Positions 1-11,800 of a stretch of DNA of 64,000 nucleotides are shown in pieces. This stretch comes from Haematococcus lacustris. Its lineage: Eukaryota > Chlorophyta > Chlorophyceae > Chlamydomonadales > Haematococcaceae. The stretch covers positions 20,075,937 to 20,139,936 of the forward strand of contig JASKMD010000003.1 in assembly GCA_030144725.1 (NCBI GenBank). Reading direction: 5' to 3'. The notes beneath the pieces were generated by a model. It saw nothing but the letters and a program-made list of their open reading frames with translations. It was not told the DNA's origin and made no database searches. The position numbers were made by a program, and so were the translations under genes. The first letter of the stretch is position 1, and each line of letters begins with the position of its first letter.

Positions 1-3000
1 CCGCTGCGTCACTCTATAAACACAGGGCAGGACTGAGCAGTGCTGCAAACCCAACCAATGTACCTTGGCCTGCACTGCCACCAGCCTCCTCTGAACCCCT
101 ACCCTGTGGATGGAACCACAGCAGCAGCAAGGGGGGCATCAGCCACACCTTGTTGCTGCCTCAACGCAGTGCAGCCCAGGGGGCAGTCGGCCTCGTCCTG
201 ATGCCCAGTGCTGCTGCCGAGCCAATGGGCCATCCACCTGACTGCGCTGCACCGACCCCGGGAGGGGAGCCTGGTGAAGAGGGCTGCAGTGAACAAAGCA
301 CAGCAGGGAGCACAGCCCACACCCCAGCTGCAGTGGAGGCTAAGGGCGCATCCCTGCCAGCTGCTGCGCCAAGCATCCACTGCTCCAGCCTGAGTGTGGT
401 GCTGGGCCAGGCAGAGGTGGAGCAGGAGCTGAGGCTGGGGACGCAGCTGGGGGCCGGCACCTATGGCACAGTGTTCCAGGGCACCTGGCGGGGCATGCAG
501 GTGAGGGGCCCTACTGGACTGGATGCAACGCATCTGCACTGGACATGCCACTTGGCACGCCTTGCTGCCAGCTTGTCTGCACTTGCACCCCTGGTCAATG
601 GTCAGGAGCTGTGTGTGCAGGTCGCTGTGAAGCGGCTGGTGTTCTCTGGCCTGGCGGGTGATCTGCGCATCACTGGCCAGCGGCAGCAGGTGCTGAGGGA
701 GGCTGAGCTGAACACGCGGCTGGCGCACCCCCACCTGGTGGCCACCTACGCCTACTACCTCACCACCCTGGACACCAGCAGCAGCAGCAGCAGCCAGGCA
801 AGTCCCGTGCTGCCTGGATGGCCGAGCCAGGTGGGAGTCACACTCATCCACTCCTGCTGCTGTCACCCATGGAGCTTGCTGACCCGCAGCCTGGGCTGGC
901 TGCCTGCTGCCCGCTGCCGCCCCCTGCAGGGTCAGGGTGTCACTGATCACGCTCTGTACCTGGTCAGTGAGCTGTGCGAGCATGGCAGCCTCTTTCAAGC
1001 CATTGAGACAAGAAGGTGAGTGGTGGGCAGCAGTGTTTGTTGAGTTGCCCTCATGCTTCTGTCATAGCTCAAAGTGATGCGGCTCAGACTGTCTTGTTCA
1101 TACATCAGCCCAACTGGGCCTGTCAGCGTAGCTTAAAGGAAGCCAGCAGCATCATTCAGCCACTCATGCCAAAGACACAGGCAGACACATCAGGTGGAGT
1201 TTCAATGGAGTCTGTAGTTGTTGTGTGCTGCAGCAAAGCTGATGCTCGGCAGCATGTTCCAGCAAGGTTGGCACCCGCAGGCCTTGACAATGCAGGCCCT
1301 GACATGGGCCTGGCGCTCAAGGACTTCTCCGTTGCTAGGCTGCTTGTCCTGGAAGCGCACCTTCCTTAGGTCATGCACCACGGCAACTGTTGCTGCTGCC
1401 TGATTCTTGGCAGCATGTAGGCGCTGCTGGAAAGCACTGGCTGGCACTGGAGCAGCCCAGTGCCCCCTTGGAGGGATAGCATGCACCTGTACCAGCCCAC
1501 TGCCTGGCTAATAGCCTCAAAACCTGTCTTCCTGTCTGCAGCTGCCTGCCTGCTGTCAACCTCTAACCTCCAACCTCGACCCTCCTCCCCCTCTTTGCTG
1601 TCACTGTTGTTCCCATCTAGCAGCCTCGCCACACTGCTGTTCCACACCAGTGTACACCAGGCAGCTGACAGGTCCTACCACATTGGCATAGGCTGTTAGG
1701 TCAGGAAAGTCCATTGAATGGGGTAAGGGGGAGGAATCGGTGTACATAAGGGCTTGAGGTGTACTTACTTACTGTGTCCATGATAACGTGTCAATGCCAC
1801 TCACGCAAGCAAACAAGGCAGCTTGAACAATGTTGTTACTGTGTTGTATACTGCGTGTCTTAGGCTGGGCTGCTGCTGTACGCAGAGGCCGCTGTAGGAT
1901 GTTCTAGGGTTGCCCGCTAAGCTGATGAGGGAGGTGCTGACATTCCAAAACCCTACCCTGGCAGGTGCAGGGGCAAAGGTGCTGCCACACGCTGCTATTA
2001 CTGCTCGAACCCGCGCCTTGACAATCATGAAGACTACGGTAGAGCACGATCTACAGCCCGGGCCTTAGCCAGTGTTGCGTCGTGCAGCTGCTATTACTGC
2101 TCAAACCCGGGCTTCTGTGTGGTGCAGCTAGGTGTTCAGGGCAATGGGGACCGTGAGCAATTGACTGCACCCCATCATGCGTTCTCAGGTTCAGCCTCAC
2201 CTTCGACTGATGAGCCTGGGGTGAGCTGTCTTGCAACCGGTAGTAGCAGTAACATTTGAACATTGCTTTCCCAATCCGGGCACCTGTGAAGATCTAGGCC
2301 ATGAGCATAGATCCACCCAGCGCCACAAGGCCTCCCTCTCCCTCTCCCTGTGTGGATGCAGGCTGTGGGATGAACAGCGCCAGTTGCCCCACTTGGGCCT
2401 GATCATGACCATACTACGTGACATTGCAGAGGCCATGGTAAGCAGCAAGGGGGCAGCTGCCTAAAGTCACCAATCTTGGCATGGTGTCCCTGCCTCAACC
2501 CAGCTCACCTGCCAGCACCTCCCTTGCCTTCACCCTTGTCAACCCTGGCTGCAGGCCTACCTCCACGGCTGCAACATCCTCCACCGGGTGGGTGGCCTCA
2601 CCATGGCCTGCACCTGGCACCATGCTTACTCCTAGGCCCTGTGCTGCCTGCACCCCTCCAGCCATGTCCTGGCAGCAGCGCCACCCAGGGCTGCTGACCA
2701 GCCGTGCCCACCTCAGCTCTCCCCTCGTGTTTGCTGGCCTGCCCACTCCCATGCCTGCGTGGCTGCAGGACTTGAAACCTGACAACGTGCTGCTGCAGAC
2801 CACCCCTCAGGGCTTGGTGGCCAAGGTGAGGGCCACAGCTAGCAAGAGGGACTCAGCAGCAGCAGCAGCCGCATGTCAGACCCAGCTCATGCAGTGCATG
2901 CTCCTGGTGTGCCAGCCCCTGCTGCCAAACCACCCTCAGCAGCCTTGCTTTCTCCCAGGTGGCTGACCTGGGCCTGGGCGCCATCATGAGGGGAGGGCAG

Positions 3001-3658
3001 ACACACCACAGTGGCGAACGTGTGGGCACATGGCTGTACAGTGCGCCAGAGGTGCTGCAGGGCCGCACCAGCCCAGCTGGGGACGTGTACAGCTTTGGGG
3101 TGCTGGCCTGGGAGCTGCTGCACGGCTGCACCGCATGGACTCGCCTGCTGCAAATGTGAGTACACCAACAAACTGCAACCACCAGGCAGCATCAGCCACT
3201 TGGGCCATCTAACCCTATTGTGTGGCTTCACATTGCCTGGTTTGGCCCCTGGCAGCATTGTCTGTGGACTGCTGGTCTGAGGTGCCCAGTGGCCTGATCA
3301 CGTACTCCATGCACCACAGCTGTGCCCAGTGGGCTCACGACTGTCCATGCACTGCTTGTGACCTGGGCTGACCTTGTCTCATCCCCCTCTGCTGCCTGCC
3401 CCTGCCTTGTCCCACAGCACCCAGGAGCCGCAGCACCTGCAGAGCCTGGCGCCCCACCCGCACCTGTTTGACCACGACTGGAGGCCCCAGCCTGACCCCA
3501 CTGCTGCTGCCAAGGCGCAGCCTGTGGTGAAGGGCCTCAGGGACTTGGTGGACTGCTGCCTGCAGCGCCAGCCCAATGCACGCCCCTCCTTCAAGGAACT
3601 GCTACCCTGGCTGGTGTTCCTGCTGCAGCTGCACCAGCTGAACGTGGACAGCGAATGA
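1..3658 (+). CDS. Receptor-like TKL-type protein kinase, gene A (3' part; 5' end outside window)
   Basis: Fourth and leftmost paralogue of the array; only the cytoplasmic half is in the window. Exons I place: <1-500, 621-797, 930-1015, 2362-2437, 2555-2587, 2769-2825, 2959-3155 and 3418-3658 (TGA). All phases agree and give about 454 residues. Reading starts at base 3, just after the transmembrane helix found in the paralogues. Kinase motifs in order: glycine loop LGAGTYGTVFQG, VAVK lysine at the start of exon 621-797, alpha-C REAELN, hinge LVSELCEHGSLF, HRDLKPDN split between exons 2555-2587 and 2769-2825, VADLGLG (DLG instead of DFG), SAPEVLQG, DVYSFGVLAWEL and ARPSF. All catalytic residues are present, so it is probably an active Ser/Thr kinase of the plant/algal TKL group. 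The intron after 797 uses a GC donor. The activation-segment exon resembles gene D, while the last exon resembles gene B. Confidence 0.85.
1228..1990 (+). repeat. Degraded mobile-element fragment in gene A kinase intron
   Basis: This part of intron 1016-2361 is similar to 18420-19560, 36706-37850, 54410-54740 and 60590-61560. The shared core begins at the stretch reading AAGGTTGGCACCCGCAGG and runs to the one reading GGGAGGTGCTGACATTCC. The copy here lacks the middle section that in genes B and C carries the recognisable coding motif QRIGESRW. The dispersed distribution, including a copy outside the kinase array, marks it as a mobile element and not ancestral intron. Confidence 0.55.
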
Positions 3659-3749
3659 CTGCTTCTTGTATGTCATCTTGATGGTGCCCTCAAAGATGAC
3701 ATTCAGGAAAGTGTCTTAGGCATACAGTATCAGTAATAGCAGTAGTATC

Positions 3750-3750
<1 letters not shown>

Positions 3751-3781
<31 letters not shown>
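3751..3781. repeat. AGT trinucleotide microsatellite, about 10 units
   Basis: A run of about ten AGT units lies 95 bp downstream of the gene A stop codon. The duplicated copy at 21249-21300 has about 17 units. The 21-bp difference accounts exactly for the coordinate offset change between the two spacers. Confidence 0.9.
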
Positions 3782-4280
3782 AAGCATCAGTAGTCATACT
3801 GTACAATGTCTCACGCAGTCAGTTCTGTATCGCTCGCAGTCAGTAGAAGATGTTTCTTTTTTCAGTCTCACACTCACGGAAAGCGAAGACTGGCGGCGTG
3901 GCCAAACCTGTGAGTTGAGATCTGAAACTTTGCACGCAGGTAGATGGCTTCTAGGCGAGTGTGAGCTTTAGAGGAGCTGAGTCCACTCTCGGTCATAGTG
4001 TTGAGTTGAGTGACTGACTGCATGCCAAGGGAGTTGGAGGTCACCGAGTTGTATGTTATCTTGATGGTGCCCTGACGCAGCAGCATTGGCAGCAGCAGGG
4101 GCAGGGGCAGCAGGGGCCGCAGCAACAGCAAGGGCAACAGGGGCAGCAGCAGCAGGGGTAGCAGTGGGGGGTGCGATGGGAGGCTGCACCGAACCGCGAT
4201 GTCGAGCAACGTTATGGGGGTACCCCTCCACCAGCCTGCCTGCCTCCCCCCAGCAGCTCACTTGGGTGCAGGTTCATGTT

Positions 4281-4364
4281 GATGATGTGGCTTACACCGC
4301 TTAAGCCGTCAGCCGTTAGGCTGCTAGGCCGCCCTCCCCCTCTAGGGGTTCGGGACTTTCTGTA
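4281..4364 (+). repeat. 84-bp dispersed exact repeat (SINE-like tail?)
   Basis: This 84-bp block is exactly repeated at 21800-21883 (by duplication of the spacer) and, inverted, at 60058-60141 near an unrelated gene. It contains GGGGTTCGGGACT, which loosely resembles a tRNA-type B box. A short interspersed element is therefore possible, but no A box or poly-A end is evident. Confidence 0.6.
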
Positions 4365-5719
4365 ACGCATTTCATAGCAAGGTGCACAAACAAAGGTGCA
4401 CATGGGCTCAACATGAAGTCATGCAAGTTCTCATTATTGTGTGCAGGTTCAGGGCAGCAGTTACAGGTGAGGGGACAGCAGCGTGAGGGGGGAGCAGGGG
4501 GAGTAGCAGCCGCAGCAGTGGCTGCAGAAGGACAGCGTGCCTTGTCCCTGTCTTGCCTTCCTCCATGTCCCTAACGTTGTGCCTGGGTTCGATGAGCATT
4601 TAATGAGACAGATCCAAAGGACCAGGACTTACGGCAAGACAGCATGCACACAGCTGTCCATGCTTGCCGTTCTCATATCACGCATGGTGGAGAGATCGAC
4701 CCCGCCAACTTGACCACAGAGGCCTCCAGCTTCACGACCCACCCTTAGTTGGGATATGGGAACGCTAGCGTGCACTCGACTGTACACAGAATGTGCTGTA
4801 GTTGGAGCATCATCCACGGCATTGTAGTCTGCGGTTCAGACTAAGTCGTACTCACCTGCATTCTTACCTACCTGAATACATGGCAGGACATTGCTATGGA
4901 TCAGGTCCCACAAGGTCAGGTAAAATGGCTCGAACAAATGTACCGTCACTTTTTGTCTGCACTCCAAGAGGTCAAGCTGCGACGCCCCGCTACGGCGTGG
5001 TGCTCCGCAGCTTGGCCTGCGAGGGACGGGCTAAAGTCCACCTTGCCCCCCTCCGCGGTATCCTTGCACCTGTGACTCCTTGCACCCTGACGGTAGTGCA
5101 CGTGCATACAGCAACGCCGTAACGACGAGCGAGGTAGAGCGGTCACTAGTTGGTCGGTCGGGGTGCCGTGATGAGGTGCCGGCATGCAAATCTGCAGTTC
5201 TGCAAATCTGCAAATCTGCAAATCTACTGTTTTTGAGATGGATTTGCTGCTTGTTGCTGCTGCGCATCCGTCTAGTTTTTGCGCCCTAGCGTTGACGTAT
5301 ACTCCTAGCTCCCACGGGAAGCTATTGCAGTGTAATACATCTGGGATTGTAATACATCTGGGATTGATACATCTGGGAAGGGATGGTGGGCGTCCAGGCC
5401 GTGCAGGCTCTTTGATGCAGTAGGCATATCGGAAAGGCACGCTGATCACGGCTGTGTAAACGCGGCATCAAATGGCTCACGGTACATTTCGCCAAAGAGA
5501 CCTTGTGGGACCTGACTATGGACAACACCCCACATCAGTTTCGAAACTGAAGGCATGGAGACTCGCTGATCACAGCGGTGCAAGTGATACCCTTTGGGAA
5601 GGCCTGTACGTGGTGCGCGGAAAATATCAACAATGTCAAACTGTCAATGTCATCAAGTAGAAGACCGTTTTAATGTTAGTGGTGCGCATGACATGAAAGA
5701 TTGCGACGAAAGCCCACTT

Positions 5720-5810
5720 CTTCGAATCACGACCTCGTCGCTGCTACTTGCCATAGGGGTCCCGTACACGTCTGCTGTACTGCGCCACTGATGCAAGCCG
5801 GCGACCCACT
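5720..5810 (+). promoter_or_regulatory. Conserved 5' leader/promoter-proximal block of gene B
   Basis: The roughly 75-90 bases directly upstream of the ATG are shared by B, C (24044-24134) and D (40223-40313). The D spacer is otherwise unrelated, so this block is retained in all three complete genes. That fits a 5' UTR or core promoter. I see no clear TATA box. Confidence 0.35.
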
Positions 5811-8800
5811 ATGCATCAAGCGCCGCTGCTGCTTGCATTAGTGTGGGGCCTGTTGCGATGCGAAGCATTCACGTGGCAGGACTGCAGCGTATCTCAGCAG
5901 CGTACCCTTTGCACGCTGGGGCCTGGCGAGACCTGGACGCCCATTCCGCGCAACGTATCCGGGATCTTGACAATCACAGGCTTCCCCGGCTTGCCCGCAT
6001 CCACACTGGACCTCAGCCTGTTGGGACGCACTTCGCTGGGGCCAGGCAGGTGCAGCAGGCGCTGACCAGAGCTGGCTGAGCCTGGCTCCAGTCCCAGTGT
6101 GTAAGGCCCCTGGCAGCACTGCACTGACACCACTCTTTCCCTCACCCTGCAGCCAGCACTCTCAACCTCCAGGACCTCGCAGTGGTCACTGACATCGCTG
6201 TGCCCAGGGCCACCGCGCCGCTCAGCTACCTTGTCCCCGTGAACCTGACAGGCCCAGGCGCCCCCTCCATCACCTACACCAACGTCACCCTGCGCCTGCC
6301 CAGCTCCTGCACCTCCCTGGCCCAGTACGCCAGCCTGCTGTGCAGAGGGACGGTCAACGCCAGCATGGTCATCAGCAGAGGGGGCGTGGGGTACCGCACC
6401 TGGGCCACTGCAGCCGTCAGTGCACGCAACCTGAACCTCACATGCGGGCGCTCCCTCCCCTCTTCCTTCAACCTGATGTGCTCCAGCGCTCCGGTGGCTG
6501 CGCCTGAGGAGCTGCTGGCAGCACTGGCCGCTGCTGGAGGGATGGATGAGGGCTCCACCAGCTTTGTTCACGTCCTCACCAACATCTCATTGCAGGTGCA
6601 TGTTATTTAGATTAGTCCCATGCTGGCAGCTGCGCACGGATGCTGAAGTGATGGTTTCCACTCTGCATCTCTTGACCCCTGCTGCCTAAGCCTCTGCTGG
6701 GCTAGGCCTCAGGCTTCCCACTGACCCTGGCCCCTGGCTGCAGGGCTATGTCCCAGCGGCAGCCAGGGACTGCTCTGACGCAGGACGGCTGGCCACCATT
6801 ACCAACAGGCTGGTGGTGGCAGGTAGGTCAGCCCACATTCGACCTCCCCTACATTCGATCTCCCCTACCTAGAGGTTAGGGTTAGGCTGCTGCTGGCAGA
6901 TGGCTCACCTCCCTGCCTGCCCGCAAGCACAGCTAAAGCTAAGACGGACTCCTTGCTCTCGAACCCTTGCACAGTGGCCAGGCCTGGCAGTGCCAATGCT
7001 GAGGCACACTCACTAGCCTCGATGTTGTGGCTGCAGGGGTGCCCACGCCTGACAACCCACGACCAGAGCTGGACTGGGCCGCGTAAGATCTATGGCTCAG
7101 GCTAAGGCAGGGAGATGCTGTATCTGTACTGAAGGTGGTTTGCTGCTTGCTTGCCTGCAGGTGGTGCAACATTGTCACCGCATACGCAGCCAACTCCCAG
7201 GTCGTGTTCTACAACCTGACGCATGCCAACATGCCGCTGGGAGAAACCGCTAGCTTGCCCCTATCGCTGTTCACGGCGCTTGGCTTCATGGTGCAGTTCT
7301 TGAGGTGAATGCATGGTCAAAGCACTGCAAGCTCACCTAGCTATGCAGCGGCTGTAGTCACTGGGCCTCACAGCTGGGCAAGGGCTGGCCCTAGGCAGAG
7401 GGGCTTCAAGCTTTGACATGTGCCTGTTGAGCCGGTGGGCACATCAAGCTGTAGATGGCAGCTGTGGTCACTTGACTGCCAGGACCGGAGTTGGGCTTGG
7501 GCTGCTGAAACTGGAGTTCAGGGATTGCACCCTGCTCATTCCCAGTGATGAGGTGAGCCCTCCCCACCCCTGCACTCAACTGTATGCTGTCACTACAATC
7601 AATGTGATTGCCTGGTGTGACATAGGGTTGCTGCTACAACACATGGTGCGTCTGCTCCAGGAAGACCAGCAGCAGCAGGGTGAAAGGGGTGAACTCTGGT
7701 CTTGCCACATGCCTTGCTGTACAGATGACATGGTGGACCTGGCTGAGTCAGAGCTCACCCGTCATGAACTGGATATTGCCTTTCGAACATTTCCAGGTAA
7801 GACTCAAGAAGCTCAGACGTTGCCGATACATGCTTGAAGTGGCTGGGGACCAGCAGTCACACCTTCAAAGTCTACCTATGTGTACTTTCTCGTTTGATTC
7901 GCGTCCGCGCACCGTTATTTGGGCCTCCCGAAATCTTATTTGACACTTACTTGGCCTGCGTAATTAGTGTCGCGATGGACCGCTTCGTGGTCCGTGGCAT
8001 CAGTGCCGATGACTCCGCTGAAAATTCTATGCTAGGTTGACCAACACGATGAATTGCTCCATCAAAGGGCCCTCGATCGTGAAGATGCGGCTATTAAGAG
8101 GCATATATCTGAAGCCTCTCAGCTGGGTTTAGGCTGTTGCCCACCAGTCTATCAGCGACATGAGTTACCTCGTTTAGTGGTTACACGGATGCTGGCACCC
8201 TGCTTGCTTTTGATGACATCTACCCAGCGAGCTGTCATGACTAAGATGGGCCGCTTGTTTGGGGTGCCCGGCCAAGAACAAGCCTAAGCCAGCACCAACA
8301 ACACAAGTCACGCCCACTCCCACACGCAAGCATGCACGGTTGGTGCGCAACACCAGCAGCAGCGCCAACAGCAGCAACGCCAGCACCAGCAGTCCCAGCA
8401 ATTGCCGCAGCAACAAGAGCAGCAGTGGCAATAGCAGTGCCAGCAGCATGGGGTGGATAGTAGGCAAGTGTCAGCCAGGGTGGCTGGCCATACGAAGTCA
8501 GCTGTTGGGGTGGTTGGCCAGGCTGGGGCAGCAGCTTAGGAGGCTGGCCGCACCAAGTCAGCTATTGTGGTGCTTGCCTTGGCCAAGGCTGCGGCATGGG
8601 TGACTGCTAGGGCATGCACGTTTGAGTGTTCAGAGGAGGATGAAGAGATATGCCAGCACTGCAAGCAGCCACATGAGCACCATGACTTCATGGGGAAGGT
8701 TCAGTGCCCTTTCTAGTGCAAATTCTAGACATTGACTTGGTGCACAGCGACAGTACCCGTGCACAGTGGCTGTGACTTGGTGACCGGGTGGCTTGACTTG

Positions 8801-11800
8801 GTGACCTGTGCAAGAGGTGTATAGACCACGGAGGATTGACATGGTATGCAAGGGATGGCTGTCCAGAATAATTATAAGCACACCCACATCCTCAAAACTG
8901 TGTTTTGCTGCCAATTGTGCATCGGAGAAAGGAAACAAAGTTTAGTTTGGGTCGGGAAAGAGTATTTACTTTTACTGTTCGGGGCCTCGCGAATCGAAAG
9001 AGATAGTACGGTATGGCATTTTTCTTTTGTGAGTACGAAGGTAGACATGGCCTTTTGAATTGCTGAGTGTATGGCATGTTCAATGCGCATAAGGTCTGTG
9101 GCACCTTCATGTCGATGGCCCTATGTGTCTCACCGGGAGGTAGTTGCGGTGTGCCCCGTAGACTGTGTTGCTAATGTTTGGGCTCCAACAATTATATCTC
9201 ATCAACGCAACTGAGCGCGGTAGCCCTGCGGAGATAATGCTAGGCTGGCATGTATAATTGTATACGCCGGGCTGGCATGTAAACCTCAAGCTTGAAGCTC
9301 TTGGTAGGCTTCATTAGTTTTGGTTGGACAGAGAGAGCGCTACGTTATAGCTACTAAGCTCTGATGTCTACAACTTTGCATAAATGGCCCGCTGTCGACC
9401 GCGCTTTTGTATAATTGTCGGGCTGTGGGGTGCGCTTCTACCCCCGGACCGCGGCCGCGGACCTCACATATACCGCGAAAGTGATGGTATCGTCCTCGTC
9501 CATGCGGCCATACACACCTCGGCTTCGCCTCGGTGTGGATGTCCGCATCGTCTTAGTCTCGTCCATCGTTCTCACATATTGTACTCAGCCCACCGGTTAT
9601 CCATTACATATGCTCCATCTTAAATGACCCGCCATTGATTGTGCTTGTGCATCAGGGCTGCTGCCAGCACAGCCTCGGGGTGAGGCTAGCTTGCGGCACC
9701 TGGGAATGCCTCTGTAACTGCTGGGAGGGGTGTTGAGCGCACCTATAAACATTGCCAAGCCAACAACATGGAGTGAGCTGCTCCACCCTCAACAGCAGCA
9801 GCAGGGATGGGCAACCGCCACGCCGAGCCGGCGCTGGGGAGCAGTGGTTGTTCAATAGGTACAAGGGGTCTCAGGAGCTGGGGCAGAGGTGACTAGAATG
9901 GCACTGCCAGCAGCTATGGTCACTAGCTTTGGGCGCGTCATTTATTGGTGCCACTCCAAGCAAGAAGTGGCGCATTGCCTTCGATCTTGGCATGGGCTCT
10001 CATTCAGCAAAGCCTCCCCCTTCACCATAGCATGTCACAGCATGTCAGCACCCCCACCAAGGTTTTGGCCAACAAGGCCCTGATAGTGCCCCAATATGCA
10101 CCAGCTGAGTCATAGGCTATGTCACAGCAGCTGCTGCAACAGCTGGATGCGTTCATCTTCACCGGCTTGCGCCGCATCTTGCGCATCCGCCTTGGCCCTG
10201 ATGTGATCCGCATTCAAACCAGTGTTTTTATTTTCGTCCTGACACATTATTCATAGGTAAAAGTTATATGGCCCAGGCTCATACCCTTGATACTAGCACG
10301 ATGCGTTGTAGTGCAGCTCACAAAGCGATCATTTCATAGCGATAAACGACCTGTGAAACGTGGCATTTCATAGCGAACGCTATATATAACGCGAAAAACA
10401 AACACTGATTCAAATCGGTTTGTGTTGGATAGGTCACATGGCCAGCACATGGCATTGTGAAGCACAACTGTTGTTTGCCACAGCACCCATGGTGGTGGGG
10501 CAGGTCGGACAGGCTGGCAGGGTGCCGCCTAGGCCTGTGGAGTGTTTGCACATGATCTGGAACAACGTGGCACAGGCATCAGTGCAGGCTGTAGGTCTTG
10601 GCTAGCCATGTACCAGAAGCGGGAGACATGCTGGTCCTTGCGAGATGGTTTGCCACCAGGCTCATGCCAATGTTGTGGAAGTAGGCTCCAGGGAGCAAGC
10701 TCGTCTGGGATGGCCAGGGCTTTTGTGGACACCTGTGGAGTTGAACCTTCTCATCTTCTCTGGCCGGTGCACTCACTCCCTGCAGCCCTTGAACCAGCTC
10801 AGTAATGTGACAGGCAGCCATAGGAAGATAATGGCTGAGGCGGCATGGCATGTCATTGCACAAGGGTTCAGACACCAAACCCAACCAGTAAGCTTAGCTT
10901 CACACTTCTCCCAGAGCCACAATAAGGAGCTTTCTGAAGCAGGCCTCCCTCCCCAAATGAAGCAGCTGCTGAAAGCTGTAGCCACCTCAGCTGACCTCGT
11001 GTAAGCAGTTGTGCAACGCCTGGCCTAGGTCCATGGTATGACAGGGCCATAGAGAAGTTGTAAAAGAAGCGGGAGTTGGCTGGGTTGGGTGCTGCAAGGG
11101 TTGCTAAGGGCGCTAAGGGTTCTCATAAGTAGGTTTAAGGCACACAACCCTGACCATGACCTGTTGACCACATCAGCTTTCTGATCTAGAGGTTTGTCGT
11201 GTCTTGAGCGTCCTACCACAGATCACTACGTTGTAACCCCGTTTTTAAACGGTAACTCACTGGCCAAGTCACACTTTCTCAATCACTTAGCCAATGCTGG
11301 GACAAAAGCACCGGCAAGTAGGCGACTCGTAGACCTCTATGGGGATGCAACTTGCATTCTTGGCACCAATGTTGGTGAAGAACTATGTTACTCTCCCCAG
11401 CAGATAGACCAAACTCAGAGTTTTGTCTGTGTCTACCCACCCAGCCTCCTGTCTCGGCAACCTGCGTCATCCACAGCCTCCCTGCTGCCACCTGCAGGCT
11501 AACCTCTCAGCGTCGTCCCTAGTCAAGGAGCTGCGTCCCTCACTACTAACATTTTTGTGGACAGACGTGCAGCTGGTCAGTGTGGAGGCCCAGCTGCCCT
11601 CAGTCCCCCTGCTGGTGCACGACACAGGTGAAGGGGCCTGGGTTGTCACCGTTGTCCCAGCCCTAACACCTGCCCATGCCCCCCCGCCTTTGTCAGTGTG
11701 ATGCTGTTGTTGCAGCTCTGCCTTCCATGCTGGCAGCTGGCCCTGCTGCAGCATTGGCACCTTATGCGCCTGCATGGTGCTGCCTGGCATGGCATGGCAT

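Larger units (their letters stand above)
3659..5810. other. Spacer between genes A and B, no gene supported
   Basis: I see no gene with exon structure or a recognisable domain here. The spacer holds an AGT microsatellite, an exact 84-bp repeat, short tandem repeats of an 8-bp CTGCAAAT-like unit near 5187-5225, and a 17-bp GTAATACATCTGGGATT repeat near 5330-5370. It is almost identical to 21157-24134 between genes B and C, apart from microsatellite length, loss of some short repeats, and an 828-bp transposon insertion there. The open frames in it are low-complexity Ala/Gly/Leu translations of GCA/CAG-rich DNA. Confidence 0.6.

Noticed and set aside
3874..4261. Antisense Leu/Pro-rich and Ala-rich frames in the spacer (copy at 21393-21780)
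   Set aside because: They are translations of a GCAGCAGGGGCA-type low-complexity tract; no exon signals or domains.
8174..8467. Leucine-rich antisense frame (copies at 26550-26864, and plus frames near 16816 and 35103)
   Set aside because: It is a shadow of the transposon's AGC/GCA-rich coding region; the sense strand carries the recognisable transposase segments.
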